Of a stretch of 64,000 nt of DNA, positions 36,004-46,946 are shown piece after piece; position 1 is the stretch's first letter; each line of letters starts with the position of its first letter. Both the position numbers and the translations under genes were made by a program. The DNA is taken from contig NC_091052.1 in assembly GCF_963966145.1 (NCBI RefSeq), positions 1,116,001-1,180,000 on the forward strand, read 5' to 3'. The notes below the pieces were generated by a model. The model saw only the letters and a list, made by a program, of their open reading frames with translations. It searched no databases and was not told the origin of the DNA. Origin of the DNA: Tenebrio molitor. Taxonomy: Eukaryota > Arthropoda > Insecta > Coleoptera > Tenebrionidae.

Positions 36004-36759
36004 TTAACCTATAATTCTGTCGACACAAGCAGTTATATCCTGAAGAATCGCATTTCCCTCAACCGTATACTCAGCTATTCTATCCTCTGAACATGCTTGA
36101 GTAGACAGTTCCAAAGTGCTCAAAGTACTCTCAGCAGCTTGCACTTCAGCCTTAATGTTTTGGGGCAATCGAACCCTGTTCAGCTGAATCTCAGTAACCA
36201 AAGGAGAAATACATAGAAGATCGCCTTTGCACTGTTTCAGATGAAATTCAATTTCGTGAACTTTGTTCATTGAGATATCTATTACATATTTAGCATCATC
36301 CAAAATTCCAAAAGCTTCCTTTTCGACTACACCAATACATTCGCTCATCTGTTCAATGTAACGACCAGGCAAATCTTCTAGTTCTTCCTCGCGTACATTA
36401 GTACACGAAGAAATGTCTTGGCCAGCAGCATGGGCCAAGTCTTTAATAGTGTTCAATTGAGCAACGAGTGTTTCGGCTTCTTGTTGTACAGCTATGGCAC
36501 CAGTGTTCAAAACATTGCTGTCGTAAGTTATAAAATCTGTTCTAGCAAACTGGAGCCTGTTGTGAGCGACGAAAATTTCACTTTGGATAATTCGTGACAG
36601 TTCTTCTAGCTCTTGATCAACCTCTTCAATCAAATCGCGTGGTTTGACCAATTTGGCATTGGAGACCTATTTTGAAAAACTAAAACTATGGAGGCTTGTT
36701 TGTGTGAATTTACTTACCGTCAAAAATACACACAATAGAAAAATTATCCCTCGGGCCAT
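36004..36759 (-). CDS. Gene G: six-cysteine secreted protein
   Basis: Exon 1 (36718-36759) encodes MARGIIFLLCVFLT, intron 51 bp, exon 2 36004-36666 beginning VSNAKLVKPRDLIEEVDQELEEL; 234 residues. Core cysteines SSC, SEC, KQC, LLC, QAC, TAC at spacing 21, 35, 5, 39, 21, with CKGDLLC in the centre and RVRLPQNIKAEVQAAES following. TATAAA at 36798-36803. From G onward the VQAAE.TL.TL.LSTQ.CS block becomes almost fixed through to O. Predicted extracellular helical protein. Confidence 0.88.
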
Positions 36760-37733
36760 GTCTGTATTTCTTACTGACTAAAAAACAAAACCGATGGTTT
36801 TATAGTAGATATCAACGACTAATCCGATCAAACGACGAAACGGATATAATCCCAAGGATACTGATAAAAATTAAAAACAAACTGCTCTTGGTAGCAATGA
36901 CGAAGTCCAGCCCGCATTCGATCAGTGAAGCAAAGCAATGTTTTTCGAGAAGGGAAATCGCGTTCCGTTTTTCCTTCACTACTTCATATCTTTACTCCGA
37001 TGTGGATGTCGTGTAATAAGTGGGCGTATAGCACAATAATAGTATATTATGTAACGAGCTCTTAATGATCCATTAGACATGAGTATGAGAATTACGGCAC
37101 GAGCCGTAGACGAGTGTCATAATGAATACGAGTTGTCTCAATACCAATTAAATGTTAGTTGCATACACCATTTTTTCTACGACCAGCTCTAATAATGAAA
37201 AAACAAACTATGGACTGTCACAATTGATATATTTTAGATCTGTCAGATGCTCATGACAATATTTGAAATTGGTCACATAAACTTGTATCTTAATGAAAAA
37301 TTTGTATCGTAATGAATATCATTAAATTACAGAAAGAAAATGTCCAATAAATCAATTAAAGTATAGGAGTAGAAAAATGGTAGATAATATAAAAAATAGT
37401 CATTTCAAAGGAATTATCTTTACTTAACAGAAATATTCGTATGGATAAATAAATCGGGCATCGACGCCGTGCTGCCTTTTTATAATAAACAATAAGACAA
37501 AATATCCTATCATAGTAGCAAGACTTCTTCTGTCTAATATTTTATAAAACTGCAATTCTAAAAATATGTCAATAATTTTCAATTAAAATTATCGATCGTG
37601 AAAACTCTCGAAGACAATCTTAATGATAAAATATTTACATTATATCACTGTACAGAATACAAATAAAGAAATAATTTTTATCATCTAACTCTTCTTGAAA
37701 AAGGAATTTCTAATGTTAATGGAAAACAACAAA
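36760..37733. other. G-H spacer with a 5S-like stretch and a hairpin
   Basis: No gene. Around 36911-36940 the sequence resembles the internal control region of 5S rRNA genes (CGATCAGTGAAGCAAAGCAA versus the usual CGATCACCGAAGTTAAGCAA pattern). Around 37043-37140 an imperfect palindrome with CACGAGCCGTAGACGAGTG is similar in style to 59043-59130. Confidence 0.45.
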
Positions 37734-37801
37734 TTTATTAAGACAATATAAAGCATATACATACAAACAAATTTATGACTCTTACATATCTAAGATAAGT
37801 T

Positions 37802-38560
37802 TCAACCATCTATAATTCTGTCGACGCAAGCAGCTATATCCTCAATAATCGTGCCTGCTTCTGATGCGTACTCTGCTACTCCGTCATCTGAACACCCTTG
37901 CGTAGACAACTTCAAAGTGGTCAAAGTACTGTCAGCAGCCTGGACCTCAGTTTTAATGTTCTGTGGCAAGCGTATCTTAGAGAGTGAGATCTCAGTAACC
38001 AACGGCGAAATACACAAGAGATCTCCTCTACACTGACGCAGCTGGAAGTCAAGATCGTGGACTTTGTTAATTGAAATATCCACAATGTATTTAGAGTCAC
38101 TTAAGATTCTTTGAGCTTCTGTACTAACGGTACCAATGCACTCAGTCATGGTCTCGATGTAACTTCCCGGTAGTCTGTCAAGTACTTCCTCGCGAATATC
38201 AATACAAGAATCAACATCTACACCTTCAGAGTGAGCAAGATCCTTAATATTAGATAATTGTAAGTCGATTGCTTCAGTTTCTTGTTGAATTTCGATGGCA
38301 CCATTTTTAACAATGCCGTCAGAATATGTCAGAAAATCAGTTTGCAAAGTTTCAAGGTCATCGTGAGCAACCATGATATCACCTTGAACAATGCTTTGCA
38401 GTTCATCTAGTTGTTCTTGAGCTTCATCAGCCAAATCACGCGGTCTTATGAATTTGGCGTGTGATACCTAAAGCAAAGGTGTCAAGTGCTAAAGAGTGAG
38501 GTGTTTTCAGGTACTTACCCCCAAAAGAGCACACAACAAGAAAACAACTAAGTTTGCCAT
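37802..38560 (-). CDS. Gene H: six-cysteine secreted protein
   Basis: Exon 1 (38519-38560) encodes MANLVVFLLCALLG, intron 51 bp, exon 2 37802-38467 beginning VSHAKFIRPRDLADEAQEQLDEL; 235 residues, ending RIIDG. Core cysteines in family spacing with CRGDLLC. First of the H-O subgroup, whose spacers are also homologous. TATATAAA with TCGAC next to it at 38601-38608, AATAAA at 37734-37739. Hydrophobic heptad-like spacing (IVQGDIMVAHDDLETLQTDF) suggests long amphipathic helices held by disulfides. Secreted; role unknown. Confidence 0.9.
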
Positions 38561-38600
38561 TGTTATTTTGAGACTAACAACAGCGAGTAAGAGGTGAGTT

Positions 38601-38608
38601 TTTATATA
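38601..38608 (-). promoter_or_regulatory. TATA box of gene H, with adjacent GTCGAC
   Basis: The minus strand reads GTCGACTATATAAA. The same 14 bp core occurs before K, L, M and O, with small changes before I, J and N. It lies about 41 bp before the ATG. Confidence 0.65.
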
Positions 38609-39029
38609 GTCGACAACAATCAACTTTCCCAAGCTGATCTATCAGACAATGGCAAAAAATATATGTCAAAATACTGATAAAAAATATTCAAAATAATGAT
38701 GTAACTAACAGAGACAAATTTGATTGGTATTCTTCATATCTGATGACGGAAATTTAAAAAACTTGGATAATAATCAGTTCGTCTTATTTACCCAGATGAA
38801 TTAACTAAATTTCTAGATTTTTTTTTATTTCTATCTCTTAATCATCATTTTTGCTCTTTCGATAGAAGTGATATTACCTTACTCAGCTGGTCTTAGCAAC
38901 AGTTCGTATATCGTACTTCATCAAACCTTACAAAGTTGTTGTCATGTACTCAGGAGAGTTGATATCAATTGAATGAGTTGAATTAATTCATATTTCCTTT
39001 AAATTTATCATTTCATCTTATAAAATATA

Positions 39030-39883
39030 CAGTGAGCGGCAAAAGTATGGAATAAATTCCTTAAAAATTAAACTTTTTTTTTTTTCAAAAAAAACTTTGG
39101 ACAAGTCAATTTTAGTTTATAAAAATACATGTTTTAGTACCAAAGAAAATTCCAAGCAGTCATTCGTTTTCGAGTTATGATGTCATCGATAGTTTTTTTA
39201 AAGCGAAACCCCCATTTTTTTTCTTGATTCTGATAGCTCTTTTAATTGTCTAAATGACAGTATACAAATATTGTTATCTTGCATAAGAAAATTTTTGAGA
39301 AAAAAAATAATGAAATTGGAAAAAATTAATTTTATAACGAACAAAAAAATCAAGTAGGTAAATCAAACAGTCAAATGTTACTGTCAATTTCATTCGTATG
39401 TGTTATTTGTTTTACAAAACGTTTTCTAAAATGACTCATTTAAATAAAACTAGATCAAACGAAAACAGGGGGAATTTATTCATAAACTTGCTTATTGTCA
39501 ACAAGCTGGGGGATGGCAATTCGAACATTTAATTCCATAATTTTAAGTACTTACTAACACAGTTTTTGACTTATTTTTGTTCGTTATAAAATTTATTTTT
39601 TCCAACTTTATTTTTTTTTTTTCAAAATTTCCTTATGTAAGGTAACAAAATTTTTATACTGGTGTTTAGACAATTAAAAGGGAATCAAGAAAAAAAATAG
39701 GGGGTTTCTATTTAAAAAAAACTATCGATGACGTCATAACTCAAAAACAAATGACTGCTTGGAATTTTGTTTTGTATTAAAATATGTATTTTTATAAACT
39801 AAAATTGACCTGTCCAAAGATTTTTTTGAAAAAAATTTTGTTTAATTTTTAATGAATTTATTCCATACTTTTGCCGCTCACTG
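39030..39883. mobile_element. 854 bp palindromic mariner-type MITE, TA duplication
   Basis: Ends CAGTGAGCGGCAAAAGTATG and CATACTTTTGCCGCTCACTG are perfect inverted repeats, and similarity between arms continues for more than 250 bp (AAAACTATCGATGACGTCAT and mirror). TA lies on both sides. The paralogous spacer at 43881-43893 reads straight through (AAAATATATAATGTTTTTGG) with a single TA, giving the empty site directly. No coding capacity. Confidence 0.88.
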
Positions 39884-40317
39884 TATAATGTTTTTGGGCA
39901 TCGACTAGATCCACTACTTGCAAATCAAAAAAATTACATAAGAATTGTTTTATGACTATCAGAGTATCAGAAGTAAACAAAACTGACCCAGGTAAGTCTG
40001 GACTGGCATAAATTATATAGTTTATCTGTTTACCTGTTTCGAATTAAATTTAAAATCCCCAAGCATACGTTCAGTACCAAGAGCAGTCATTTACGTGTCC
40101 ATGTGTTGTAAAATTACAAGATAAATTATTTATATAATTCTTCCAATTTATTTTTAGTCAAGATTTAATTTCATTGACATTCTAAGTACTTTTCTTGCAC
40201 TAAAGTAAATATAAATTATTTTCCTTGAGAATTCGATTGCAACAAAAAGTATCTTTAAAATATTTCACTTATTTATCTTTATTCTTTGTCACAATATATG
40301 ATCTTTTTATATTCAAC

Positions 40318-40415
40318 GATTGGGGAAACTCGTTCTCGCGACCTTTTCTAAAATCGTTTTAAAAACATTTTCGTTCCTTGGAGTCCTCGCTGTCGGGGAG
40401 ACTCCGCCAGTGTCT
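40318..40415. repeat. Conserved GC-rich spacer module of the array
   Basis: The block starting GATTGGGGAAACTCGTTCTC and ending in a GGAGTC..GGGGAGACTCC hairpin with GCCAGTGTCT recurs in nearly every H-O spacer: near 42313-42431, 44249-44344, 48536-48588 (left part missing), 50700-50797, and 53484-53525 and 56663-56704 (split by insertions at 52967 and 56144). It has no coding potential of its own. Its retention may only reflect recent duplication, or it may be a regulatory or structural element. Confidence 0.65.
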
Positions 40416-40823
40416 AACAATTCAAATCTTAACAGGATCACATAGTTCGCATCTCAAATTCTTTTAATACTGTTCATGTTCATAAAATTATGTATTTATT
40501 CAGCTTAGTTATTTATAGATTAGTCAAATTGCAATCTCACGGTCGCAAGTCAATTGTCATTCACTCAAAACTTTAGTCAACCTCCACGAAAAATCATTTT
40601 TTAAATTCACACATTTGTTTATACCTTTTGTTGGGACCAATCACGATTTCTCGTTAAATATAATGTCACTAAAGTGTATTCCATCGTTTTTACTTCATTG
40701 TAAACCCTTCCAAAGGAAGAACTTAAATTAAATAACATAAAAACACAAATTTATTAAAGCAACATAATGTAAGTATATACAAACAAATTTATATAACTAC
40801 ACATTACATATCCAAGATAAGTT

Positions 40824-41578
40824 TCAGCCTATAATCCTGTCGATGCACGCAATTATGTCACCAAGAATCGAGTTTGCTTCTGATGTGTATTCTGCCACTT
40901 TGTCATCTGAACATCCTTGCGTAGACAACTTTAAACTGGTCAAAATACTCGTAGCAGCTTGGACTTCAGTTGTAATGTTCTGTGGCAAACGTATCTTAGA
41001 GAGTGAAATCTCAGTAACCAAAGGTGAAATACACAAGATATCTCCTCTACATTGCTGTAGCTGGAATTTAAGTTCGTTGACTTTGTTAAATGAAATATCC
41101 ACAATGTATGTAGAGCTATCTAAGATTCTTTGAGCTTCATTATTAATGGTACCAATGCAGTCACCCATAGGCACGATGTAACTCTCGGGCAGTCTTTCAA
41201 GTACTTCTTCACGAATATCAATACAAGAAGACACATCTTTACCAGCAGAGTGAACCAGATCCTTAATCGTAGTCAATTGTGCGTCAACTTCTTCAGATTC
41301 TTGTTGAATTTCGATGGCACCATTTTTAAGAGTGTTGTCAGAATATGTCGTAAATGCAGTACGATAACTTTGAAAATCATAGTGAGCAACAATGATGTCA
41401 CCTAGAACAATGCTTTGCAGTTCATCTAGTTGTTCTTGAGCTTCATCAGCCAAATCACGCGGTCTTATCAATTTGCTGTGTGATACCTAAAACAAACGTG
41501 TGAAGTGTTGATGAGTGAGGTGTTTTCAGTACTTACCCCCAAAAGAGCAAACAACAAGAAAACAACTAAATTTGCCAT
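40824..41578 (-). CDS. Gene I: six-cysteine secreted protein
   Basis: Exon 1 (41537-41578) encodes MANLVVFLLFALLG, intron 50 bp, exon 2 40824-41486 beginning VSHSKLIRPRDLADEAQEQLDEL; 234 residues. It departs from H and J in the helix before C1 (AHYDFQSYRTAFTTY) and in INNEAQRILDSSTYIVDISF between C2 and C3, with LQQCRGDILC at the centre. All six core cysteines are at family spacing. TATATAAA at 41618-41625, AATAAA at 40750-40755. Predicted secreted. Confidence 0.9.
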
Positions 41579-41625
41579 TGTTATTTTGTGACTAACAACA
41601 GCGAGTAATAGTTGAGTTTTTATAT

Positions 41626-42653
41626 ACTCGACAACAATTAATTTTCCTAAACTGATGTATCAAACAATGCCAAAATATTGATAAAAAATATTCAAACTAA
41701 TGATGTAACTAACAGAGACAACGTTGATTGGTATTTTTGATATCTGATGATAAAATTTTAGAAAACTTGGATAATAATCAGTTCGTCTTATTTACCCAAA
41801 CGTTAATGAATTTAACAAATTTCTAGAATTTGATTTCAATCTCCTAATCATGATTTTTGTTTTTTCCATATACTCGTAAGCGATCTTAGCTTGCTCAGTT
41901 AGTCTTAGTAAACAGCTCGTATATCATACTTCATCAAAGTATAAACATAACAAAGTTGTTGCCATGCCATCAGGAGAGTTGATATCAATTGAATGATTTG
42001 AATTAATTCGTATTTCGTTTAAATTTATCATTAAGTCTTACAAAGAATGTTTTTGGACATCGACTAAATCCACTACATGCAAATCAAAAAATTATATGTA
42101 TATGTATATTTTTTATCATTATCAAAAGTACCTAAACAAAACTGACGCGGTATTTAATTTCACTGATATTCTTAGTTCTTTTCTTGCACTAAAGTAAAGG
42201 TAAATTATTTTCCTTAAGAATTCGATTACAACAAAAAGTATCTTTAAAAGATTTCACTTATAAAAAAAAATGTTGTAAATTCTTTATTCGAAGATAATGT
42301 CATCTTTTTACATTTAATTGGGGAAACACGTTATAGCTAAGGCGACCTTTTCTAAAATGGTTTTAAAAACATTTTCATTCATTATTCGTTCCTTGGAGCC
42401 CTCGCTGCTGGGGAAACTCCGCCAGTGTCCACTTCTCTCAATTAGCTGTGGTCGGGCGGAGAGCAAAAAATGAAACCACGCCACCCATTAATGAGGTTTA
42501 TGAAGAACTCATAAAAAAATAATTTTTATCATCCTACTCTTCTATAAAACGGAATTTCCAAAATAATGTTAATAGAACAGCACAAGTTCATTAAAGTAAT
42601 ATAATGTATATACAAACAAATTTTAAACTAGACATTACATATCTAAGATAAGT
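41626..42653. other. I-J spacer
   Basis: Homologous to the other H-O spacers with deletions and point changes. It holds the GC-rich module near 42313-42431 and no gene. Confidence 0.6.
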
Positions 42654-43412
42654 TCAGGCGTCTATAATCCTGTCGACGCAAGCAGTTATGTCACTAAGAA
42701 TCGAGTTTGCTTCTGATGTGTATTCTGCTATTTTGTCATCATAACACCCTCGCGTAGACAACCTCAAAGTGGTCAAAGAACTCTCAGCAGTTTGGACTTC
42801 AGTTTTAATGTTCTGTGGCAAACGTATCTTGGAGAGTGAGATCTCAGTAACCAAAGGTGAAATACACAAGATATCTCCTCTACATTGGCGCAGCTGGAAT
42901 TCAAGTTCGTTGACTTTATTAATTGAAATATCCACAATGTATTTAGAGTTATCTACGATTCTGTGAACTTCATTATCAATGGTACCAATACAGGAACGCA
43001 TAGCCTCGATGTAACTATTGGGCAGTCTTTCAAGTACTTCTTCACGAATATCAGTACAAGAAGACACATCTTTACCAGCAGAGTGAGCAAGATCCTTAAT
43101 CGTTGTCAATTGTCGGTCAACTGCTTCAGATTCTTGTCCAATTTCGATGACACCATGTTTAAGAATGTTGTCAGAATATGTCATAAATGCAGTTTGCAAA
43201 GTTTCAAGGTCATCGTGAGCAACCATGATGTCACCTTGAACAATGCTTTGCAGTTCATCTAGTTGTTCTTGAGCTTCATCAGCCAAATCACGCGGTCTTA
43301 TCAATTTGCTGTGTGATACCTAAAACAAACGTGTGAAGTGCTAAAGAGTGAGGTGTTTTCAGGTACTTACCCCCAAAAGAGCACACAACAAAAAAACAAC
43401 TAATTTTGCCAT
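42654..43412 (-). CDS. Gene J: six-cysteine secreted protein
   Basis: Exon 1 (43371-43412) encodes MAKLVVFLLCALLG, intron 51 bp, exon 2 42654-43319 beginning VSHSKLIRPRDLADEAQEQLDEL; 235 residues, ending RIIDA. It is a near relative of H in the first third (QGDIMVAHDDLETLQTAF). Differences include GVIEIGQESEAVDRQ, IDNEVHRIVDNSKYIVD, and TRGCYDDK around C5, where the others have TQGCSDD. Family cysteine spacing is complete. TATATAAA at 43452-43459. Predicted secreted. Confidence 0.9.
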
Positions 43413-43459
43413 TGTTATTTTGAGACTAACAACAGCGACTAAGAGGGAGTTTTTATATA

Positions 43460-44417
43460 ATCGACAACAATCAATTTTCCCAAGCTGATCCATCAGACAA
43501 TGGCAAAACATATATACATATATGTCAAAATACTGATAAAAAATATTCAAAATAATGATGTAACTAACAGAGTGAAATTTGATTGGTATTCTTCATATCT
43601 GATGACGGAATTTTAAAAAACTTGGATAATAATCACTTCGTCTTATTTACCCAGATGAATTAACTAAATTTCTAGATTTTTTTTGATTTCTATCTCTTAA
43701 TCATTATTTTTGCTCTTTCGATAGAAATGATCTTACCTTACTCAGCTAGTCTTGGCAACAGTGCGTATATCATACTTCATCAAATCTTACAAAGTTGTTG
43801 TCATGCACTCAGGAGAGTTGATATCAATTGAATGAGTTTTATTAATTCGTATTTCCTTTAAATTTATCATTTCATCTTATAAAATATATAATGTTTTTGG
43901 GCATCGATTAGATCCACTATTGCAAATCAAAAAATTACATAATATTTTTTTATGACTATCAGAAATAAACAAAACTGAACCAAAACTGGCATAAATTATA
44001 GAGTTTATCTGTTTACCTGCTTTCGAATTAAATTTAAAATCCCCAAGTATACGTTCAGTACCAAGAGCAGTCATTTGCATGTCCACGTGTTGTAAAATTA
44101 CAAGATACATTATTTATATAATTCTTCTAATTTATTTTTAGTCAAGATTTAGTTTCACAGACATTCTTAGTTCTTTCCTTGCACTAAAATATTTCACTTG
44201 TTTATCTTTATTTTTTTATCGCAATATATGATCTTTTTACATTTAACGATGGAGGAAACTCGTTCTCGCGACCTTTTCTAAAATCGTTTTAAAAACATTT
44301 TCGTTCCTTGGAGTCCTCGCTATCGGGGAGACTCCGCCAGTGTCTACCAATTCAAATCGCATCTTAAATTCTTTTAATACTGTTCATGTTCATAAAATTA
44401 TGTATTTATTCAGCTTA
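43460..44417. other. J spacer, left of the Harbinger insertion
   Basis: Homologous to the H spacer (38609-40500) without its palindromic element, so it preserves that element's empty site at 43881-43893. The GC-rich module is at 44249-44344. No gene. Confidence 0.65.
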
Positions 44418-44728
44418 TGGCCGGTTGCACCGCATTTTCGTTAATCATGTATTAACTAAAACGAGATTAAAATTTAAAGGTGTATTAAAATTTGTTTCGT
44501 TGCACCGCATATTTTAAAGTCTGTTTAAGTAAACATGATTAATTAATTAATTTAAACAAAAATAATCGAATTGTAAGCAAGCCCTTGACAACGGAAGAAG
44601 AACTCCGTCAGAGGCGCTGCTATTTGACTGTTTCAAAGTTGACAATTTCAAGAAAAAGTGGAAAGAGTCAGAATAAATTGTAAACAATTTGTGAGAAATT
44701 CGAAAAGTAACGATTTCCATTTTGTAAA

Positions 44729-45256
44729 ATGATGAAAAACGAGGCAAAAAAGAAGAGAAAACGCTGTCCGAATAATTTCCCGGAGGAAAAGACGCTTCTT
44801 TTGAGTATTGTACATAAGAACATAAGTACAAGAGTATCATAGCGAATCAAAAAACACACGTGGTTAGTTCGGAGGAAAAAAGTAAGTATTAGCCAAAAAT
44901 TGCTAAGCATTTTAATATGTAGTCAAAACCCGGGAAGCCGCTATACAGATTTTTTTTAAAGTGTGTCCAACAAACAAGAAAAACGGCTGCCAAAAAAAAA
45001 GGAAACACACAAGACTGGTGGAGGATCCATAAAGAAAAATAAAGGGAATTCAAGTGGTGAATTGATTTTGAGCATCGTTAACAAAAAAACGATACAAGGA
45101 CTTCCAAATGAGTTTGACTGTCATGCTACATTGGAACTAGCGGAATTAGAAGTAAATAAAATTAAAGTAAAATGTGCTTTTGTTAAACAATTGCGAAATA
45201 TCTTACAACAACTTACGTATCAGCAGGAAATTCTATTTCCTCTTCAATTAAAATAA
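44729..45256 (+). pseudogene. Harbinger Myb/SANT-like protein remnant
   Basis: The first frame reads KRCPNNFPEEKTLLLSIVHK and then a stop at about 44838. Further on come fragments like VKTREA and, from 44963, KETHKTGGGSIKK to a stop at 45256. NF..EEK.LLL.IV.K and KTGGG are the landmarks of the Myb/SANT-like DNA-binding proteins encoded by Harbinger elements, in the expected order. Stops and frame changes separate the parts. Confidence 0.7.
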
Positions 45257-45402
45257 AAAAAATGTAAAACACTTGCTTTTGTGAGATTGAACCTCGAATA
45301 AAATCTAAATTTATCCAGTTCATGAAAACGGTCAGACCTTGTGAACTGAAACCGTCGAAAACCAAAATCGATGATCTCCAAGAAATCATCAAAATCTTCC
45401 AT
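45213..45402 (-). pseudogene. Harbinger transposase N-terminal fragment
   Basis: From ATG 45402 the minus strand reads MEDFDDFLEIIDFGFRR, DRFHELDKFRFYSRFNL, TKASVLHFF and stops. The neighbouring frame continues IEEEIEFPADT. This is the start of a Harbinger nuclease (F..F.RFR.SK..VL..L then IE.EIEFP) with one frameshift. The whole DDE nuclease domain is deleted. Confidence 0.7.
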
Positions 45403-45650
45403 GTTGACATTAATGACATTACATAAACTCTATTTAAGGGTTAATTCGCCAATTTTGGCTTCTTTACTAAACAAAGATTAAAGGTTATTTAAAGTGCGGT
45501 GCAAACAAACTTGTCAAATTAAATAATACTTAACGTTAATCACTGGATTAAAAGTGCGGTGCAACCGGCCATTAGTTATTTATCGATTAGTCAAATTGCA
45601 ATCGCAAGTTAATTGTCATTCACTCAAAGCTTTAGTCAACCTTCCCCAAA

Positions 45651-46027
45651 AGTCGTAGTGAAGTTTACGATGCGCATTTTTGATTAATCTAAATTTATTA
45701 ATTATTTTTTTCAAAACTATCGATATTTGCAAAATGTCCGATTCACTATTGGAAGCGCTGTACTTTTTACTACAAATATACAGAAAATCATAATTATAGC
45801 TTCAATAGTTGAATTAACACAGCGTTAAATGTTACGAGAAACGTAGTTTTTCGGACTACACCTCAACTACGTATAAAGGCCGTTTTCAAAGTTCGGTCCT
45901 ATTAAAAAAAGTTGTAGATGACCATTCCTTATGCCCCAAAATGTCCTCTACAAGATAGTATAGGTCTCATTTAGTTATGCCTTGGAATCACTAAAAGTCA
46001 TAATTTCAGTCCGATTTTACTCCACTA
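45651..46027. other. Unrelated DNA replacing an exon 2
   Basis: Family spacer homology ends near 45650 (CCAAAAGTC) and resumes near 46028 inside intron 1 of the orphan exon. The 377 bp between match nothing else in the window. About 1.1 kb (3' spacer, exon 2 and part of the intron) is missing relative to the neighbouring units. No gene or inverted repeat recognised. Confidence 0.6.
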
Positions 46028-46070
46028 AACGTGTGAAGTGCTAAAGAGTGAGGTGTTTTCAGGTACTTAC

Positions 46071-46109
46071 CGCGAAAAGAGCACACAAGAAAACAACTAA
46101 TTTTGCCAT
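46071..46109 (-). pseudogene. Orphan signal-peptide exon of a lost member
   Basis: ATG 46109 starts MAKLVVFLCALFA, followed by GTAAGT: exactly exon 1 of genes K-O. The intron start (46028-46070) and the promoter with TATATAAA (46150-46157) are also kept. No exon 2 follows before unrelated DNA (45651-46027). A further family member once stood between J and K and has lost its coding exon. The promoter and donor could still drive a transcript. Confidence 0.85.
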
Positions 46110-46157
46110 TGTTATTTTGTTGACTAACAGCAGCGAGTAAAAGATGCGTTTTTATAT

Positions 46158-46946
46158 AGTCGACAGCCATCAATCTTCAAAAGCTGATTTTATCAGACAA
46201 TAACAAAACACTTATTTAAAAATATTTAAAATAATAATGTAACAAACAGACAAATTTGATATCTGATATCTGATATCTGATGATGAAAATTTAAGAAACT
46301 TGGATAATAATCCGTTAGTCTTATATACTCAGATGTAAATTAATTAAATCAACTTCTAGAATTGTTTGATTTCTATCTCTTATTTTTCGATTTCGATGAA
46401 AGTGATCTTACCTTACTCAACTACTATTAATGGCAGTTCCTATATCATACTTCCAAAGTCCAAACATAAGAAAATTATTGTCATGTACTCAAGATAAATA
46501 ATGTTTTTGGGCATCCACTAGATCCACTATTTGCAAATCAAAAAATTACATAACAATTTTTTATAATTATTAGAAGTAAACAAAACAGACCCAGGTGAGT
46601 CTGGACTGGCATCAATTATATAGTTTATCTGTTTACCTGCTTTCGAATTAAATTTAAAATCCCCAAGTAAGTTCAGTACCGACAGCAGTCATTTGCGTAT
46701 CCACGTGTTGTAAAATTACAAGGTAAATTATTTATATAATTCCTCTAATTTAGTTTTACTCAAGATTTAATTTCGCAAAAATCATTGATTAATGAAAAAT
46801 AGTGTATTCATGAGGTCGATTAATACACTATATTTTAGACAAAATAATTCATTAATATTGAAATTAACAAGCGGTCAACGGAAAAGCAATATAATGTATA
46901 TACAAAGAAATGTATATAACTATACATTACATATCTAAGATAAGTT
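46158..46946. other. Spacer between the orphan exon and K
   Basis: Array-type spacer homology in the first half (ATGTTTTTGGGCATC near 46500). Near 46790-46860 an imperfect inverted repeat (TTGATTAATG.. / ..CATTAATATTGAA) appears. No gene. Confidence 0.5.

Larger units (their letters stand above)
44418..45571. mobile_element. PIF/Harbinger-type transposon derivative, TTA duplication
   Basis: Ends TGGCCGGTTGCACCGCA and TGCGGTGCAACCGGCCA are perfect 17 bp inverted repeats. TTA stands on both sides (44415-44417, 45572-45574), and the paralogous spacers (e.g. 53608-53625, CAGCTTAGTTATTTATCG) show a single TTA. Inside are remnants of both genes typical of the superfamily: a Myb/SANT-like DNA-binding protein (+) and the transposase N-terminus (-), facing each other. 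At 1,154 bp it is internally deleted and cannot be autonomous. Confidence 0.9.
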
